A stretch of DNA of 64,000 bases from JAXGRD01 sp040766105 (GTDB lineage: Bacteria > Bacillota > Clostridia > Peptostreptococcales > Anaerovoracaceae). A program made the translations under genes and the position numbers. Below, one piece after another: positions 24,051 through 31,469 of this stretch. The stretch is from contig JAXGRD010000004.1 of NCBI GenBank assembly GCA_040766105.1, forward strand, positions 248,001-312,000, read 5' to 3'. Position 1 is the first letter of the stretch, and each line of letters opens with the position of its first letter. The notes beneath the pieces were generated by a model, which ran no database searches, was not told the origin of the DNA, and worked only from the letters and a program-made list of their open reading frames with translations.

Positions 24051-24893
24051 TTACCACCTCGCCAGAGAATAACCCTTCTCTTTGATTTCGTACATCACGT
24101 CGATATCTTGGTTTTTCTTGAGAAGAACACCAACAAAGGGAATTTCTTCTTTGATGCGGTCCACATCAATACCGCTGATCATCAAGGCTTGGAGCCAGTC
24201 CAACAGCTCAGAAGTGCTGGGCTTCTTCTGAAGGTCGCTCATCTTCCGAATGTTGTAAAAGGCCTCAATGGCATTGTCCAACAGCTTCTGTTCGATATCC
24301 CCGTAGTGCACTTCAATGATTTCCCTCATTTTCTCTTCATCGGGGAATTCAATGTAGTGAAAGATACATCTTCTCAAGAAGGCATCGGGCAGTTCCTTTT
24401 CCGCATTGGAAGTAATGATGACAATAGGCCTGCTCTTGGTCCGTATGGTTTCCTTCGTCTCGTTAATGTAAAACTCCATCTTGTCCAGCTCCCACAACAA
24501 GTCGTTGGGGAACTCCAAATCCGCCTTATCGATTTCATCTATGAGAAGAACCACCTGTTCCTCTGATGTAAAGGCCTCACCGAGTTTACCCAGTTTGATG
24601 TACTGTTTAATATCGGAGACGTCCCCTTCCCCAAACTGGCTGTCGTACAGTCTCTGCACCGTGTCATACACATAGAGGCCTTCCTGTGCCTTGGTGGTGG
24701 ACTTGATGCTCCAGATGATCAACTTCTTGCCCAGAGCCTCTGAGATGGACTCTGCCAGCATGGTCTTCCCGGTGCCCGGCTCTCCCTTTATAAGCAGCGG
24801 CTTTTCCAAAGCAATAGATACATTGACTGCATTCATCAACTCCTTCGTAACCACATAGTTTTCACTTCCCTGAAACGTGTTTAATCTCTTCAT
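24051..24893 (-). CDS. MoxR-family AAA+ ATPase
   Basis: A 280-residue AAA+ ATPase. Walker A IKGEPGTGKTMLAESI, Walker B VVLLIDEIDKADLEF, sensor-1 SRPIVIITSNAEKELPDAFL with arginine finger RRC. It precedes the VWA gene without a gap. MoxR proteins remodel partner proteins in concert with VWA proteins. Confidence 0.93.
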   Translation of the reverse strand: MKRLNTFQGSENYVVTKELMNAVNVSIALEKPLLIKGEPGTGKTMLAESISEALGKKLIIWSIKSTTKAQEGLYVYDTVQRLYDSQFGEGDVSDIKQYIKLGKLGEAFTSEEQVVLLIDEIDKADLEFPNDLLWELDKMEFYINETKETIRTKSRPIVIITSNAEKELPDAFLRRCIFHYIEFPDEEKMREIIEVHYGDIEQKLLDNAIEAFYNIRKMSDLQKKPSTSELLDWLQALMISGIDVDRIKEEIPFVGVLLKKNQDIDVMYEIKEKGYSLARW

Positions 24894-24905
24894 TTTTTAT
24901 TACTC

Positions 24906-25511
24906 CTATAATCCAATGATTAACGGTACCAATATGGGCACGGACATGGCCATGGTGTTTCCCATAATGAATGCATAGGCAACCACATGGGGTCCGGCTT
25001 CTTTTTCCAAAATGGGAAGACATACATCCGCCGAAGCAGTTCCTGCAAGCCCACAAGCTTCAATGGCTCCCATGCGCTTGGCTACAAGTGGAATCAGCAT
25101 AATTCCCAGCAACTCTCGAAAGACGTTGTGCATAAAGGATATGGCACTTAATTCCGCCGAATAATCCGCTAAAATAATGGGGGCTAAGGTATACCATCCG
25201 AATCCCGCACCGACGGACATGGCTTCTCTTCCCGTGAGGGGCAAGACCAAGGAAGCAAGATAGGCACTTGCCAAAGTTCCCAAGATGACGGCTACGGGGA
25301 AGACTAGTATCCTCCAACCGGTGTTGCGAAAGTTCTTAATGACCTTTCCGTCCATCCCTAAGTCGATTCCTACAAAGAGGAGTAGAATGCACAGTCCAAC
25401 CACCAAGGCATTTCCGGAAAAATCCACATACATCTGCGTGTAGGCATCGGGGAGGAGATAGTATCCTGCGAGAAGACCGCAAACCACAGAGACGAATATT
25501 ATTCTAGTCAT
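24906..25511 (-). CDS. lysO: LysO-family lysine exporter, C-terminal module (DUF340)
   Basis: A 201-residue membrane protein with about six helices, matching the LysO core (FSGNALVVGLCILLLFVGID, GAGFGWYTLAPIILADYS, HNVFRELLGIMLIPLVAKRM). LysO exports L-lysine and thialysine. In Escherichia coli one protein carries both halves; here the N-terminal part is the separate overlapping gene at 25504-25806, as in many clostridia. It lies close to lysine/DAP genes. It ends in TAG with a TAA two codons later. Confidence 0.85.
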   Translation of the reverse strand: MTRIIFVSVVCGLLAGYYLLPDAYTQMYVDFSGNALVVGLCILLLFVGIDLGMDGKVIKNFRNTGWRILVFPVAVILGTLASAYLASLVLPLTGREAMSVGAGFGWYTLAPIILADYSAELSAISFMHNVFRELLGIMLIPLVAKRMGAIEACGLAGTASADVCLPILEKEAGPHVVAYAFIMGNTMAMSVPILVPLIIGL

Positions 25512-25806
25512 TGTCCCTCACTCCTTTGCGATTGATACCCAACAACTTTCTTGCTACCATTACAGCCAACGCACTTCCCAATAGAATGAATAACGTAAGC
25601 ACAAAGGACGTCAACCCGATGGTTCCCAAACTCTTTACCACCTCGTCATTGGCACTGAGTCTGCTTCCCATGAGAAAAATCAGGAAGATGATCATCACAA
25701 CCATGACCTTCCCGCCCCAACGAATTTTTTTCTCCTTTTTTCGTAGATGACTACCGATTAGATAACCGATAAAAATCATCCCAAAATATAATGCTACCAG
25801 TTTCAT
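25504..25806 (-). CDS. LysO-family lysine exporter, N-terminal module
   Basis: A 100-residue protein with three predicted helices (MKLVALYFGMIFIGYLIGSH, MVVMIIFLIFLMGSRLSAND, TSFVLTLFILLGSALAVMVA), matching the N-terminal LysO region. ATG 25806 is preferred over the TTG at 25815. It overlaps the C-terminal module by 8 bases in another frame, so the two would be translationally coupled and form one transporter. It ends in TAG. Confidence 0.8.
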   Translation of the reverse strand: MKLVALYFGMIFIGYLIGSHLRKKEKKIRWGGKVMVVMIIFLIFLMGSRLSANDEVVKSLGTIGLTSFVLTLFILLGSALAVMVARKLLGINRKGVRDND

Positions 25807-25832
25807 ACCATGCAAGTATATCTTTTCTCATA

Positions 25833-26159
25833 TTAAAAATCAAGGCTGCTGAGGCGAAGGCCTACAACTCCCACAATAATCAGAAAGAGAAAGAAAATCT
25901 TTTTGAAGTCCCTATTTTCCTTGAATACGAAGATGCCAAAGGTTACCGTAAAGAGCGTACCCAGGCCCGTCCAAACCGCATATGCAATTCCCAATGGCAG
26001 AGTCTTGGTTGCCAAGGATAGAAGACCGATACTTAGGGTGGTAGACAGCACCGTCAGCGCCGTATACTTCTTGTTTCTAAACCCATCCGATAGTTTCATA
26101 CAGACGGTGAATGCCAGTTCAAAAAAGGATGAAATCACCAAAATAGTCCATGCTAGCAT
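25833..26159 (-). CDS. SMR-family guanidinium exporter subunit
   Basis: A 108-residue four-helix small multidrug resistance protein. The essential helix-1 Glu is in SSFFELAFTVCMKLSDGF; AYAVWTGLGTLFTVTFGIF is the SMR signature. It overlaps the second SMR gene by 7 bases. Paired SMRs form heterodimers (compare YkkC/YkkD = GdnC/GdnD), and the guanidine-I riboswitch upstream assigns the substrate as guanidinium. Confidence 0.9.
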   Translation of the reverse strand: MLAWTILVISSFFELAFTVCMKLSDGFRNKKYTALTVLSTTLSIGLLSLATKTLPLGIAYAVWTGLGTLFTVTFGIFVFKENRDFKKIFFLFLIIVGVVGLRLSSLDF

Positions 26160-26500
26160 ACTTCTTTCTCCTCTCTGTCGAAGAACTTCAAACCGATGAT
26201 TCCCGTAAGCAAGACCGCAGCCGATCCAATTTTCAATATGCTAACTTCTTCACCCAAAAGCAGGATTCCGATGAGAGTGGTTCCCACAATGCCGATGCCG
26301 GTAAAGACTCCGTAGGATACCCCAATACCAAAGGTGCTGATTCCCCGCTCCAAGAGAAAAAAGCTGATGATCAAAAAGAACACCGCCAAGAGGGTGGGCG
26401 CTATTTCCGTAAAGCCATAGGATTGCTTAATAAAGTATGCCCAAACGATTTCCAGAAATCCGGCCGCCACCAGACAGATCCATGCTGTACTTCTCTTCAT
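26153..26500 (-). CDS. SMR-family guanidinium exporter subunit, riboswitch-proximal
   Basis: A 115-residue SMR protein with helix-1 motif AAGFLEIVWAYFIKQSYGF (conserved Glu) and GVSYGVFTGIGIVGTTLIG. First gene after the guanidine-I riboswitch, with GAGGTGG before ATG 26500. The partner at 25833 is needed for a paired, dual-topology transporter. Export of guanidinium in exchange for protons is inferred from the riboswitch and family. It ends in TAG. Confidence 0.92.
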   Translation of the reverse strand: MKRSTAWICLVAAGFLEIVWAYFIKQSYGFTEIAPTLLAVFFLIISFFLLERGISTFGIGVSYGVFTGIGIVGTTLIGILLLGEEVSILKIGSAAVLLTGIIGLKFFDREEKEVC

Positions 26501-26512
26501 ATTCCACCTCTA

Positions 26513-26630
26513 AATAAAAATCCCGGCAAGCAGTAATTACTCCTCCCGGGCTTTTGTCCCTCCGTGTAAACCTTTCGGCCGTTTTCTCTCGGACCAGCCC
26601 GTTTCCGGCGGAACCCTAGAAAACTTCATA
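26513..26630 (-). ncRNA. Guanidine-I riboswitch (ykkC class) with terminator
   Basis: On the minus strand the conserved blocks appear in order: CTAGGGTTCCG, CTGGTCCGAGAG, ACACGGAGGGACAAAAGCC and CGGGAG. The 3' part CCCGGG can instead pair with the later CCGGG followed by ATTTTTAT, forming a terminator. Guanidine binding should stabilise the aptamer and allow readthrough into the two SMR genes. Confidence 0.95.
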
Positions 26631-26642
26631 TTTCTGTAACCA

Positions 26643-26670
26643 ATTTTATCATTTCACGGATAAAAGTCAA
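26643..26670 (-). promoter_or_regulatory. Promoter of the guanidine riboswitch operon
   Basis: Minus strand TTGACT-N16-TAAAAT just upstream of the aptamer. The insertion sequence begins 15 bases beyond the -35 box, so the promoter was spared. Confidence 0.75.
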
Positions 26671-26684
26671 CGTTTTTCAAACAG

Positions 26685-28234
26685 GATAGTGTAAAATAGT
26701 TGTGGAGTTTTAAAAAATAAAATAGAGATCGATTCCAACGTGATAAAATAGTTTAACCAACAAACAAATACACGAAAGGATGATCTCTATGGAAATAAGT
26801 ATACAACAAATCGTGAACAACCTGGTAAAAAATATTTTGGAAAAAGCATACTCGGGTGGAATCAATGATGTTGACAGCCTTGCTTCAGATATTTTGAATG
26901 ACTGTAAACATGCTGCAACAGCCACCATTGAAGCAATCTGCACGGATATGAATCGACAGATGCGAGAGGATAAAGCAGGACGAAAAGAACGAGGTTTGGT
27001 TTTAAAAGAAAAAGAACGCCCAAGAGAGCTCTTGACAGAGCTGGGGCGGCTAGATCTAGCACGCGACTACTACTATGACAAACGTAATGCCAGGTATGTT
27101 TCCCTTCTGGATGAAGCCATTGGAATCCGTCCATATGAGCGAATAGGAGATGAACTGAGTGCGAAGATGGTTGGGCTAGCAACGGAGATTTCCTATGCAA
27201 AAAGTGCCGAGATAGCCGGTGGCGGACTGGTAAGTAGGCAGGCAGTGAAGAACCAAATTCAAAAGATAGACACCCTTGAAATGGTGCCCAAAACCGAGAC
27301 TAAAAAAGAAGTAACCGAGCTACATATCTATGCAGACGAAGACCATGTTCACATGCAAAAACCCGGAAAACAGAAGGGGAAAAGCAGTAAAATCGTGCCA
27401 CTAATTACTGTAACGGAGGGGATAAGCAAGGAGGGCCTAGGCCGTAACAGAACCATTGGAACCATGTATTTTGTAGATGAAAAGTTCGATACAAAGAATC
27501 TATGGAAGAGTACAGAAGGCTATCTTGCGCAAACCTATGATCTGAGGAAAGTAGAAAAGATATTCGTACATGGAGATGGTGCGAAATGGATTCAAAAGGG
27601 TCTTGAAAATTTCCCTCAAGCTGTCCACGTAATGGATGGGTATCATCTAGAAAAAAGACTAAGAGGAATCGCAACGAAATTCCCCGGGAGAAATGTGGCA
27701 TTTCGACTCACAAAGGCCATTAAAAGCAAAGACCGGAAGCGTGCGGACGAAATACTGCATGGGCTATACGGAGTAGCAGAAAACGAACGTGAAAGAAAAA
27801 GCATCACCGATTTTGGTACATACCTGATGGGGAACTGGGAAAGAATAGTAAACCGAAAAACGCTTAACATACCCGGAAGCTGCACAGAGGCACAGGTCAG
27901 CCACGTTTTATCACAGAGATTTAGCAGAGACCCTCTTGGATGGAGCAAAGAAGGCCTTGGAAAGTTAACGAAACTACGAGTGTATATTAAGAATGGCGGA
28001 GAGATAAAGGCGTCAGATTTCAAGAGGAAACAGGATGACACGTACAACGAATATGCAGATGAAATACTCAAAGAAGCCATATCGGGCGCAACGGACTGGA
28101 CAATATTTGATGGGGAGCCATTCGTATTTGACAGAGCCAGCGGAACGCAAACTCTTCTGCATGGAATAGGTACTACTAAAAATATACTTTGGAGTTGATG
28201 TCAATCAAAAACTCCACAACAACTTGACACCGTC
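26685..28234 (+). mobile_element. ISLre2-family insertion sequence, intact
   Basis: 1,550 bp, bounded by 27-bp imperfect inverted repeats (left GATAGTGTAAAATAGTTG..., right, as its complement, GACGGTGTCAAGTTGTTG...; both continue TGGAGTTTT). The same 9-bp sequence TTCAAACAG directly flanks both ends (26676-26684 and 28235-28243), a target-site duplication. It sits between the guanidine operon promoter and the tRNA-Arg promoter and disrupts neither. The perfect duplication and open transposase frame suggest a recent insertion. Confidence 0.9.
26789..28198 (+). CDS. ISLre2-family transposase
   Basis: A 469-residue transposase (UPF0236/ISLre2) with ELHIYADEDHVHMQKPGKQK, IFVHGDGAKWIQKGLENFPQ and MDGYHLEKRLRGIATKFPG, carrying acidic residues of the DDE-type catalytic core. 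ATG 26789 follows GAAAGG with 9-base spacing; the in-frame ATG 26780 overlaps that site. The frame is intact. Confidence 0.93.
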   Translation: MEISIQQIVNNLVKNILEKAYSGGINDVDSLASDILNDCKHAATATIEAICTDMNRQMREDKAGRKERGLVLKEKERPRELLTELGRLDLARDYYYDKRNARYVSLLDEAIGIRPYERIGDELSAKMVGLATEISYAKSAEIAGGGLVSRQAVKNQIQKIDTLEMVPKTETKKEVTELHIYADEDHVHMQKPGKQKGKSSKIVPLITVTEGISKEGLGRNRTIGTMYFVDEKFDTKNLWKSTEGYLAQTYDLRKVEKIFVHGDGAKWIQKGLENFPQAVHVMDGYHLEKRLRGIATKFPGRNVAFRLTKAIKSKDRKRADEILHGLYGVAENERERKSITDFGTYLMGNWERIVNRKTLNIPGSCTEAQVSHVLSQRFSRDPLGWSKEGLGKLTKLRVYIKNGGEIKASDFKRKQDDTYNEYADEILKEAISGATDWTIFDGEPFVFDRASGTQTLLHGIGTTKNILWS

Positions 28235-28250
28235 TTCAAACAGTTTGCCG

Positions 28251-28279
28251 TTGCAAATCCTCTGTCCTTAGGTTATAAT
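28251..28279 (+). promoter_or_regulatory. Promoter of tRNA-Arg
   Basis: TTGCAA-N17-TATAAT, 12 bases before the mature tRNA 5' end. It begins 7 bases after the IS target duplication, so transcription of the tRNA should survive the insertion. Confidence 0.8.
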
Positions 28280-28291
28280 AACTTTTGTTGC

Positions 28292-28367
28292 GGGGCACTA
28301 GCTCAATGGATAGAGTCGCAGACTTCGAATCTGTCGGTTGGGGGTTCGAATCCCTCGTGCCTCACCA
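28292..28367 (+). tRNA. tRNA-Arg (anticodon UCG)
   Basis: A 76-nt cloverleaf with encoded CCA. Acceptor GGGGCAC / GTGCCTC, D arm GCTC-AATGGATA-GAGT, anticodon loop CTTCGAA (anticodon TCG, reads CGN), T arm GGGGG-TTCGAAT-CCCTC. All stems pair with a few G-U pairs. Confidence 0.96.
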
Positions 28368-28368
28368 G

Positions 28369-28401
28369 AAGCCTGTATTATGAAGATATACAGGCTTTTT
28401 T
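28369..28401 (+). terminator. Terminator after tRNA-Arg
   Basis: AAGCCTGTAT / ATACAGGCTT stem followed by TTTTT, just before the ribosome site of the lipoprotein gene, which may therefore be reached only by leak-through or from an unseen promoter. Confidence 0.8.
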
Positions 28402-28417
28402 ATAGGGAGGAAGAAGT

Positions 28418-28978
28418 ATGAAAAAAATATTGGCCACTGTACTTGTAGCAATCCTCGTCTTGGGGCTGACAGGATGCGACACTCAGAAAGTCGAGTATAA
28501 GGGGGTAAGCCTCAAGGTTCCCAAAACATGGGAACGTGACGAAAACGAGTTTTTCGTTTCCTTCTATGATAACGGCGAAGAGGAGGAGGATCCGGATATG
28601 CTGTCCATTAGCGCGGAGGAATCGGTGCCCGGAGTTGCTTGGCAAAGTGCAGACTCTATGATGGGTAGCGAAATCAAGTATTTCTCAGTGGAGGATACCT
28701 CCAATGTAAAGCCCATCCACGACGGACAGATTAAAATCGACGGAATTGAAGCCAGGGTGTTGTCCGCCTTTATTGATTTTGATTCAGAGGATTATCCCGC
28801 AGACGGTGAACTTGATGGATACGGCATCAGCGCATGGGTCATTAAAAATGATACCTTATACAATATTAAATACACTCGATTTCCCAATCCCAGCGGAAAA
28901 ATAGACGATAAAAAAGAATTTGAAAAAGCCGCTCAAGAGGAGTTTGACAAAATCATTAAAACCGTAAAGCTGAAGTGA
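28418..28978 (+). CDS. Small lipoprotein of unknown function
   Basis: A 186-residue secreted lipoprotein: signal peptide MKKILATVLVAILVLG with lipobox LTGC (Cys 20). The mature part is acidic with the pattern VSLKVPKTWERDE, which resembles the start of PsbP/DUF-type lipoproteins that follow a substrate-like fold, but I do not recognise a family. GGGAGG lies 9 bases before the ATG. A strong terminator follows, so it is monocistronic or shares the tRNA transcript. Confidence 0.75.
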   Translation: MKKILATVLVAILVLGLTGCDTQKVEYKGVSLKVPKTWERDENEFFVSFYDNGEEEEDPDMLSISAEESVPGVAWQSADSMMGSEIKYFSVEDTSNVKPIHDGQIKIDGIEARVLSAFIDFDSEDYPADGELDGYGISAWVIKNDTLYNIKYTRFPNPSGKIDDKKEFEKAAQEEFDKIIKTVKLK

Positions 28979-28994
28979 AGAATTTATGATATGC

Positions 28995-29032
28995 AAAAGG
29001 TCGTTACGCACACACTTGTAACGACCTTTTTA
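28995..29032 (+). terminator. Terminator of the lipoprotein gene
   Basis: AAAAGGTCGTTAC / GTAACGACCTTTT, 13-bp perfect stem, then a T run. Confidence 0.9.
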
Positions 29033-29064
29033 CATCACGAATCATACTGTGAATTCAATATAAT

Positions 29065-29418
29065 TTACTCTTCTTCATCGCTTTCTTCCGAAGATAAGGA
29101 CGTACTTATGCTGGATGGCGTCATTTTTCCATCTCCGTCATTATCATTAAAGAGAACAGTGATTTTTCCGGAATTATTGTCCCCGTGCCAGTCATAAACT
29201 TCATATCCTTCTCCCCAAGACTCCGTGGACTCTTCATTCAACACACCATCTACTTCAAGAAGTTCATTGATTTCCTCAACGGTCATTTTGCCCCACTCGG
29301 CATCACTCAGGGTTTTGTAATCAGCATAGGTTACGTATTCCTTTCCGCCACAGGCAGCAATTCCCATTGCCAACAAAACTGCCAGCAGCACCAACGATAG
29401 CCTCTTTATCTTCTTCAT
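29065..29418 (-). CDS. Small acidic lipoprotein of unknown function
   Basis: A 117-residue lipoprotein. Signal sequence MKKIKRLSLVLLAVLLAMGI with lipobox IAAC. ATG 29418 follows GGAGG; an earlier ATG at 29430 overlaps that site. The mature part ends in a Ser/Glu-rich tail (SSLSSEESDEEE). The central part (WGEGYEVYDWHGDNNSGKIT) resembles the beta-hairpin of small secreted SmpA/DUF3862-like lipoproteins, but this is a weak impression. Confidence 0.65.
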   Translation of the reverse strand: MKKIKRLSLVLLAVLLAMGIAACGGKEYVTYADYKTLSDAEWGKMTVEEINELLEVDGVLNEESTESWGEGYEVYDWHGDNNSGKITVLFNDNDGDGKMTPSSISTSLSSEESDEEE

Positions 29419-29441
29419 ACCTACCTCCATAATAATAGATT

Positions 29442-29819
29442 TTACATTGTCCTTAACTTGGATACCAAATACTTCATGCTGGTATCATAGTACAAGAAAT
29501 CATCCACACGCCCTTCTTGAACGGCTTTTATCGTCAATTCGCAGGCACGTTGATTTCCCTCCGGTGTTAACAGCAAAATTTTACATTCCGGATGATTTGA
29601 CCGAATCTCATCACAAATATCAAGACACTGATCCGGACTAATCTTTTGAGATTCCGGAATTTCCATCAGAATCGTATCCGGCAGAAAAACAACCGCAGAA
29701 ATTTGTGCATGTATGTAATTATACTCTGTATAGAACACAAACTTCGACGGGTCATCCATCTCCGAGAGCAGTGCATCGGAAAGCACTTTACGATCCATGA
29801 TTAATAGTATCTTTTTCAA
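29442..29819 (-). CDS. Receiver-like (pseudo-receiver) protein
   Basis: A 125-residue protein with the beta/alpha spacing of a response-regulator receiver: MKKILLIMDRKVLSDALLSE, the second strand TILMEIPES, and CKILLLTPEGNQ. The usual phospho-acceptor Asp after strand 3 is absent (ILMEIP), so it may be a phosphorylation-independent receiver. It lies upstream of a lipoprotein gene on the same strand and has no output domain. Family unknown; assignment from secondary-structure pattern only. Confidence 0.5.
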   Translation of the reverse strand: MKKILLIMDRKVLSDALLSEMDDPSKFVFYTEYNYIHAQISAVVFLPDTILMEIPESQKISPDQCLDICDEIRSNHPECKILLLTPEGNQRACELTIKAVQEGRVDDFLYYDTSMKYLVSKLRTM

Positions 29820-29874
29820 GATTGCACCTCCGAACTTGCGGTGATTCTAATCATTCTTTTGACCGGTGCCGGGC

Positions 29875-30222
29875 TTATTTTTCAAAGACCATGCCCACGC
29901 CGGAGTAGTTCAGTACAATGGCATTATCCACCATTTCTGCCGTCACGTCTCCGGTTTCGTCGCCTTTAATCACCAGTTTCCCATCCTTTTCTTCCCATTC
30001 GCCTTCTGCTTTCTCACCATCGAACTCCAAGGTCAACTTTCCGTTGTCTTTCACATCCAATGTAGCGTCCATTCCGATTTCCTCAGCCGTCATTTCGATT
30101 CCCGCATAGTCAGCCTTGGTCAACTTCCATTCCCCGACATACTTGCTGTCGGAGCCGCCACCACAACCTACCAGAACAAACACCATGATGGCAACAGCCG
30201 CCAAACTAATAATTCTTTTCAT
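29875..30222 (-). CDS. Small lipoprotein, copy 2 of a tandem pair
   Basis: A 115-residue lipoprotein with signal MKRIISLAAVAIMVFVLV and lipobox LVGC followed by GGGSDSKYVGEWKLTKADY. It differs from the gene at 30389-30739 at only a handful of residues. The mature part looks like a small lipocalin/calycin-type beta domain (GEWKL...KLTLEFDGEKAEGEW), common in clostridial secreted proteins. Function unknown. Confidence 0.75.
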   Translation of the reverse strand: MKRIISLAAVAIMVFVLVGCGGGSDSKYVGEWKLTKADYAGIEMTAEEIGMDATLDVKDNGKLTLEFDGEKAEGEWEEKDGKLVIKGDETGDVTAEMVDNAIVLNYSGVGMVFEK

Positions 30223-30333
30223 TTCTTACCTCCTTGCAATTATCAATTAAGAGCTAATATATATTATCTAAAAAAAGTATATCACAGAAAAACAACACAT
30301 AACCTACCCGTGGCGGGTAGTTTTTTTGCTTAT

Positions 30334-30368
30334 TAAAAAACCTCAGCAGCTTGTATACTGCCGAGGTT
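30334..30368 (-). terminator. Terminator between the two duplicated lipoprotein genes
   Basis: Minus strand AACCTCGGCAG / CTGCTGAGGTT stem, then TTTTTT, after the upstream copy. A second hairpin, CTACCCG-TGG-CGGGTAG followed by TTTTTTT on the plus strand, lies at about 30304-30328. Confidence 0.8.
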
Positions 30369-30388
30369 TATTATCTCTTCAGGTTTTA

Positions 30389-30739
30389 TTATTTTTTCTC
30401 AAATACCATTCCTACGCCGGAGTAGTTGAGAACGATGTTACCGTCCACCATTTCTGCTGTCACATCTCCAGTGTCATCACCCTTGATTACCAGGTTTCCA
30501 TCCTTTTCTTCCCATTCGCCTTCCGCTTTCTCACCATCGAACTCCAAGGTCAACTTTCCGTTGCCTTTCACATCCAATGTTGCGTCCATTCCGATTTCCT
30601 CAGCTGTCATCTCGATTCCTGCATAATTAGCCTTGGTCAACTTCCATTCACCGACATACTTGCTGTCGGAGCCGCCACCGCAACCTACCAGAACAAACAC
30701 CATGATGGCAACAGCTGCCAAACTAATAATTCTTTTCAT
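30389..30739 (-). CDS. Small lipoprotein, copy 1 of a tandem pair
   Basis: A 116-residue lipoprotein nearly identical to the next gene downstream (29875-30222), including the signal peptide and lipobox; differences cluster as single substitutions (for example KDNGK to KGNGK). The intergenic regions differ and each copy has its own terminator region. This is a recent tandem duplication. Function unknown. Confidence 0.75.
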   Translation of the reverse strand: MKRIISLAAVAIMVFVLVGCGGGSDSKYVGEWKLTKANYAGIEMTAEEIGMDATLDVKGNGKLTLEFDGEKAEGEWEEKDGNLVIKGDDTGDVTAEMVDGNIVLNYSGVGMVFEKK

Positions 30740-30851
30740 TTTCTACCTCCTAACAAATATCTTCTAGAAAAATCCTCGTAAACAGCTTGGTTGTAACCGT
30801 ATACTGTCATTATTAGAATAACAGAAAAGATTGCATCATGCAATCAACCTT

Positions 30852-31469
30852 TTAATATTTCGGATTTATCCATCCGTTGGAAATCATGTAGAAAGCCAAG
30901 TCAAGAACGGTAGCAAAGCCCGTCTTTAACAACATATTTGACTTGTGGTATTTCACCGTATTCTCACTGATAAATAGTTCCTCACCGATTTCTTTATTGC
31001 TCATATGTCTACATACCAACCGAAGAATTTCCAACTCCCGCTTTGTGAGAGGAGCTTCTCCCGTTGGTATGGGTATTCTTTTCGGCTCAGGAAAATAGGT
31101 TTCCCCATTTGCCACCTTTTGTGCAATTTCAGCAAAGAAGGACAAACTTCTGCTCTTGTACACAAATGCTCGCGCACCGACCTCCATCGCCCTTGGCACA
31201 TAGGAAACATCGTCAAAGCCCGTCATCAGAATCACCTTTATATGGGGTGCTTTTTCACTGATTTCTGCAGTAGCATCAATGCCCGAGGCACCATCCTCAG
31301 TGCAAATATCCATCAGCACAAGATCGGGATTCAACTTATTGCAGTAGAGGAAGGCATAGGATGCATTTGCTATTTCTCCCACCACTTCAAATCCACTGAG
31401 CTTTGAAAGTGTTTTCGAAAAAGACTCCCGGATAGACTCATGATCATCTACAATGAGTACTTTTATCAC
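30852..31469 (-). CDS. NarL/LuxR-family response regulator
   Basis: A 205-residue response regulator. Receiver domain with acidic pocket VLIVDDHES, phospho-acceptor Asp in PDLVLMDICTEDG, and Lys in AFVYKSR; C-terminal LuxR HTH TKRELEILRLVCRHMSNKEI then SENTVKYHKSNML. It overlaps the histidine kinase gene by 4 bases and is the output of the sensor operon at 30.8-35.3 kb. Target genes are unknown; the adjacent lipoprotein pair is a candidate. Confidence 0.93.
   Translation of the reverse strand: MIKVLIVDDHESIRESFSKTLSKLSGFEVVGEIANASYAFLYCNKLNPDLVLMDICTEDGASGIDATAEISEKAPHIKVILMTGFDDVSYVPRAMEVGARAFVYKSRSLSFFAEIAQKVANGETYFPEPKRIPIPTGEAPLTKRELEILRLVCRHMSNKEIGEELFISENTVKYHKSNMLLKTGFATVLDLAFYMISNGWINPKY

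Noticed and set aside
25504..25511. Frameshift explaining the two LysO genes
   Set aside because: The split into overlapping N- and C-terminal modules is a known organisation in Firmicutes; each module has its own start and the overlap looks like translational coupling.
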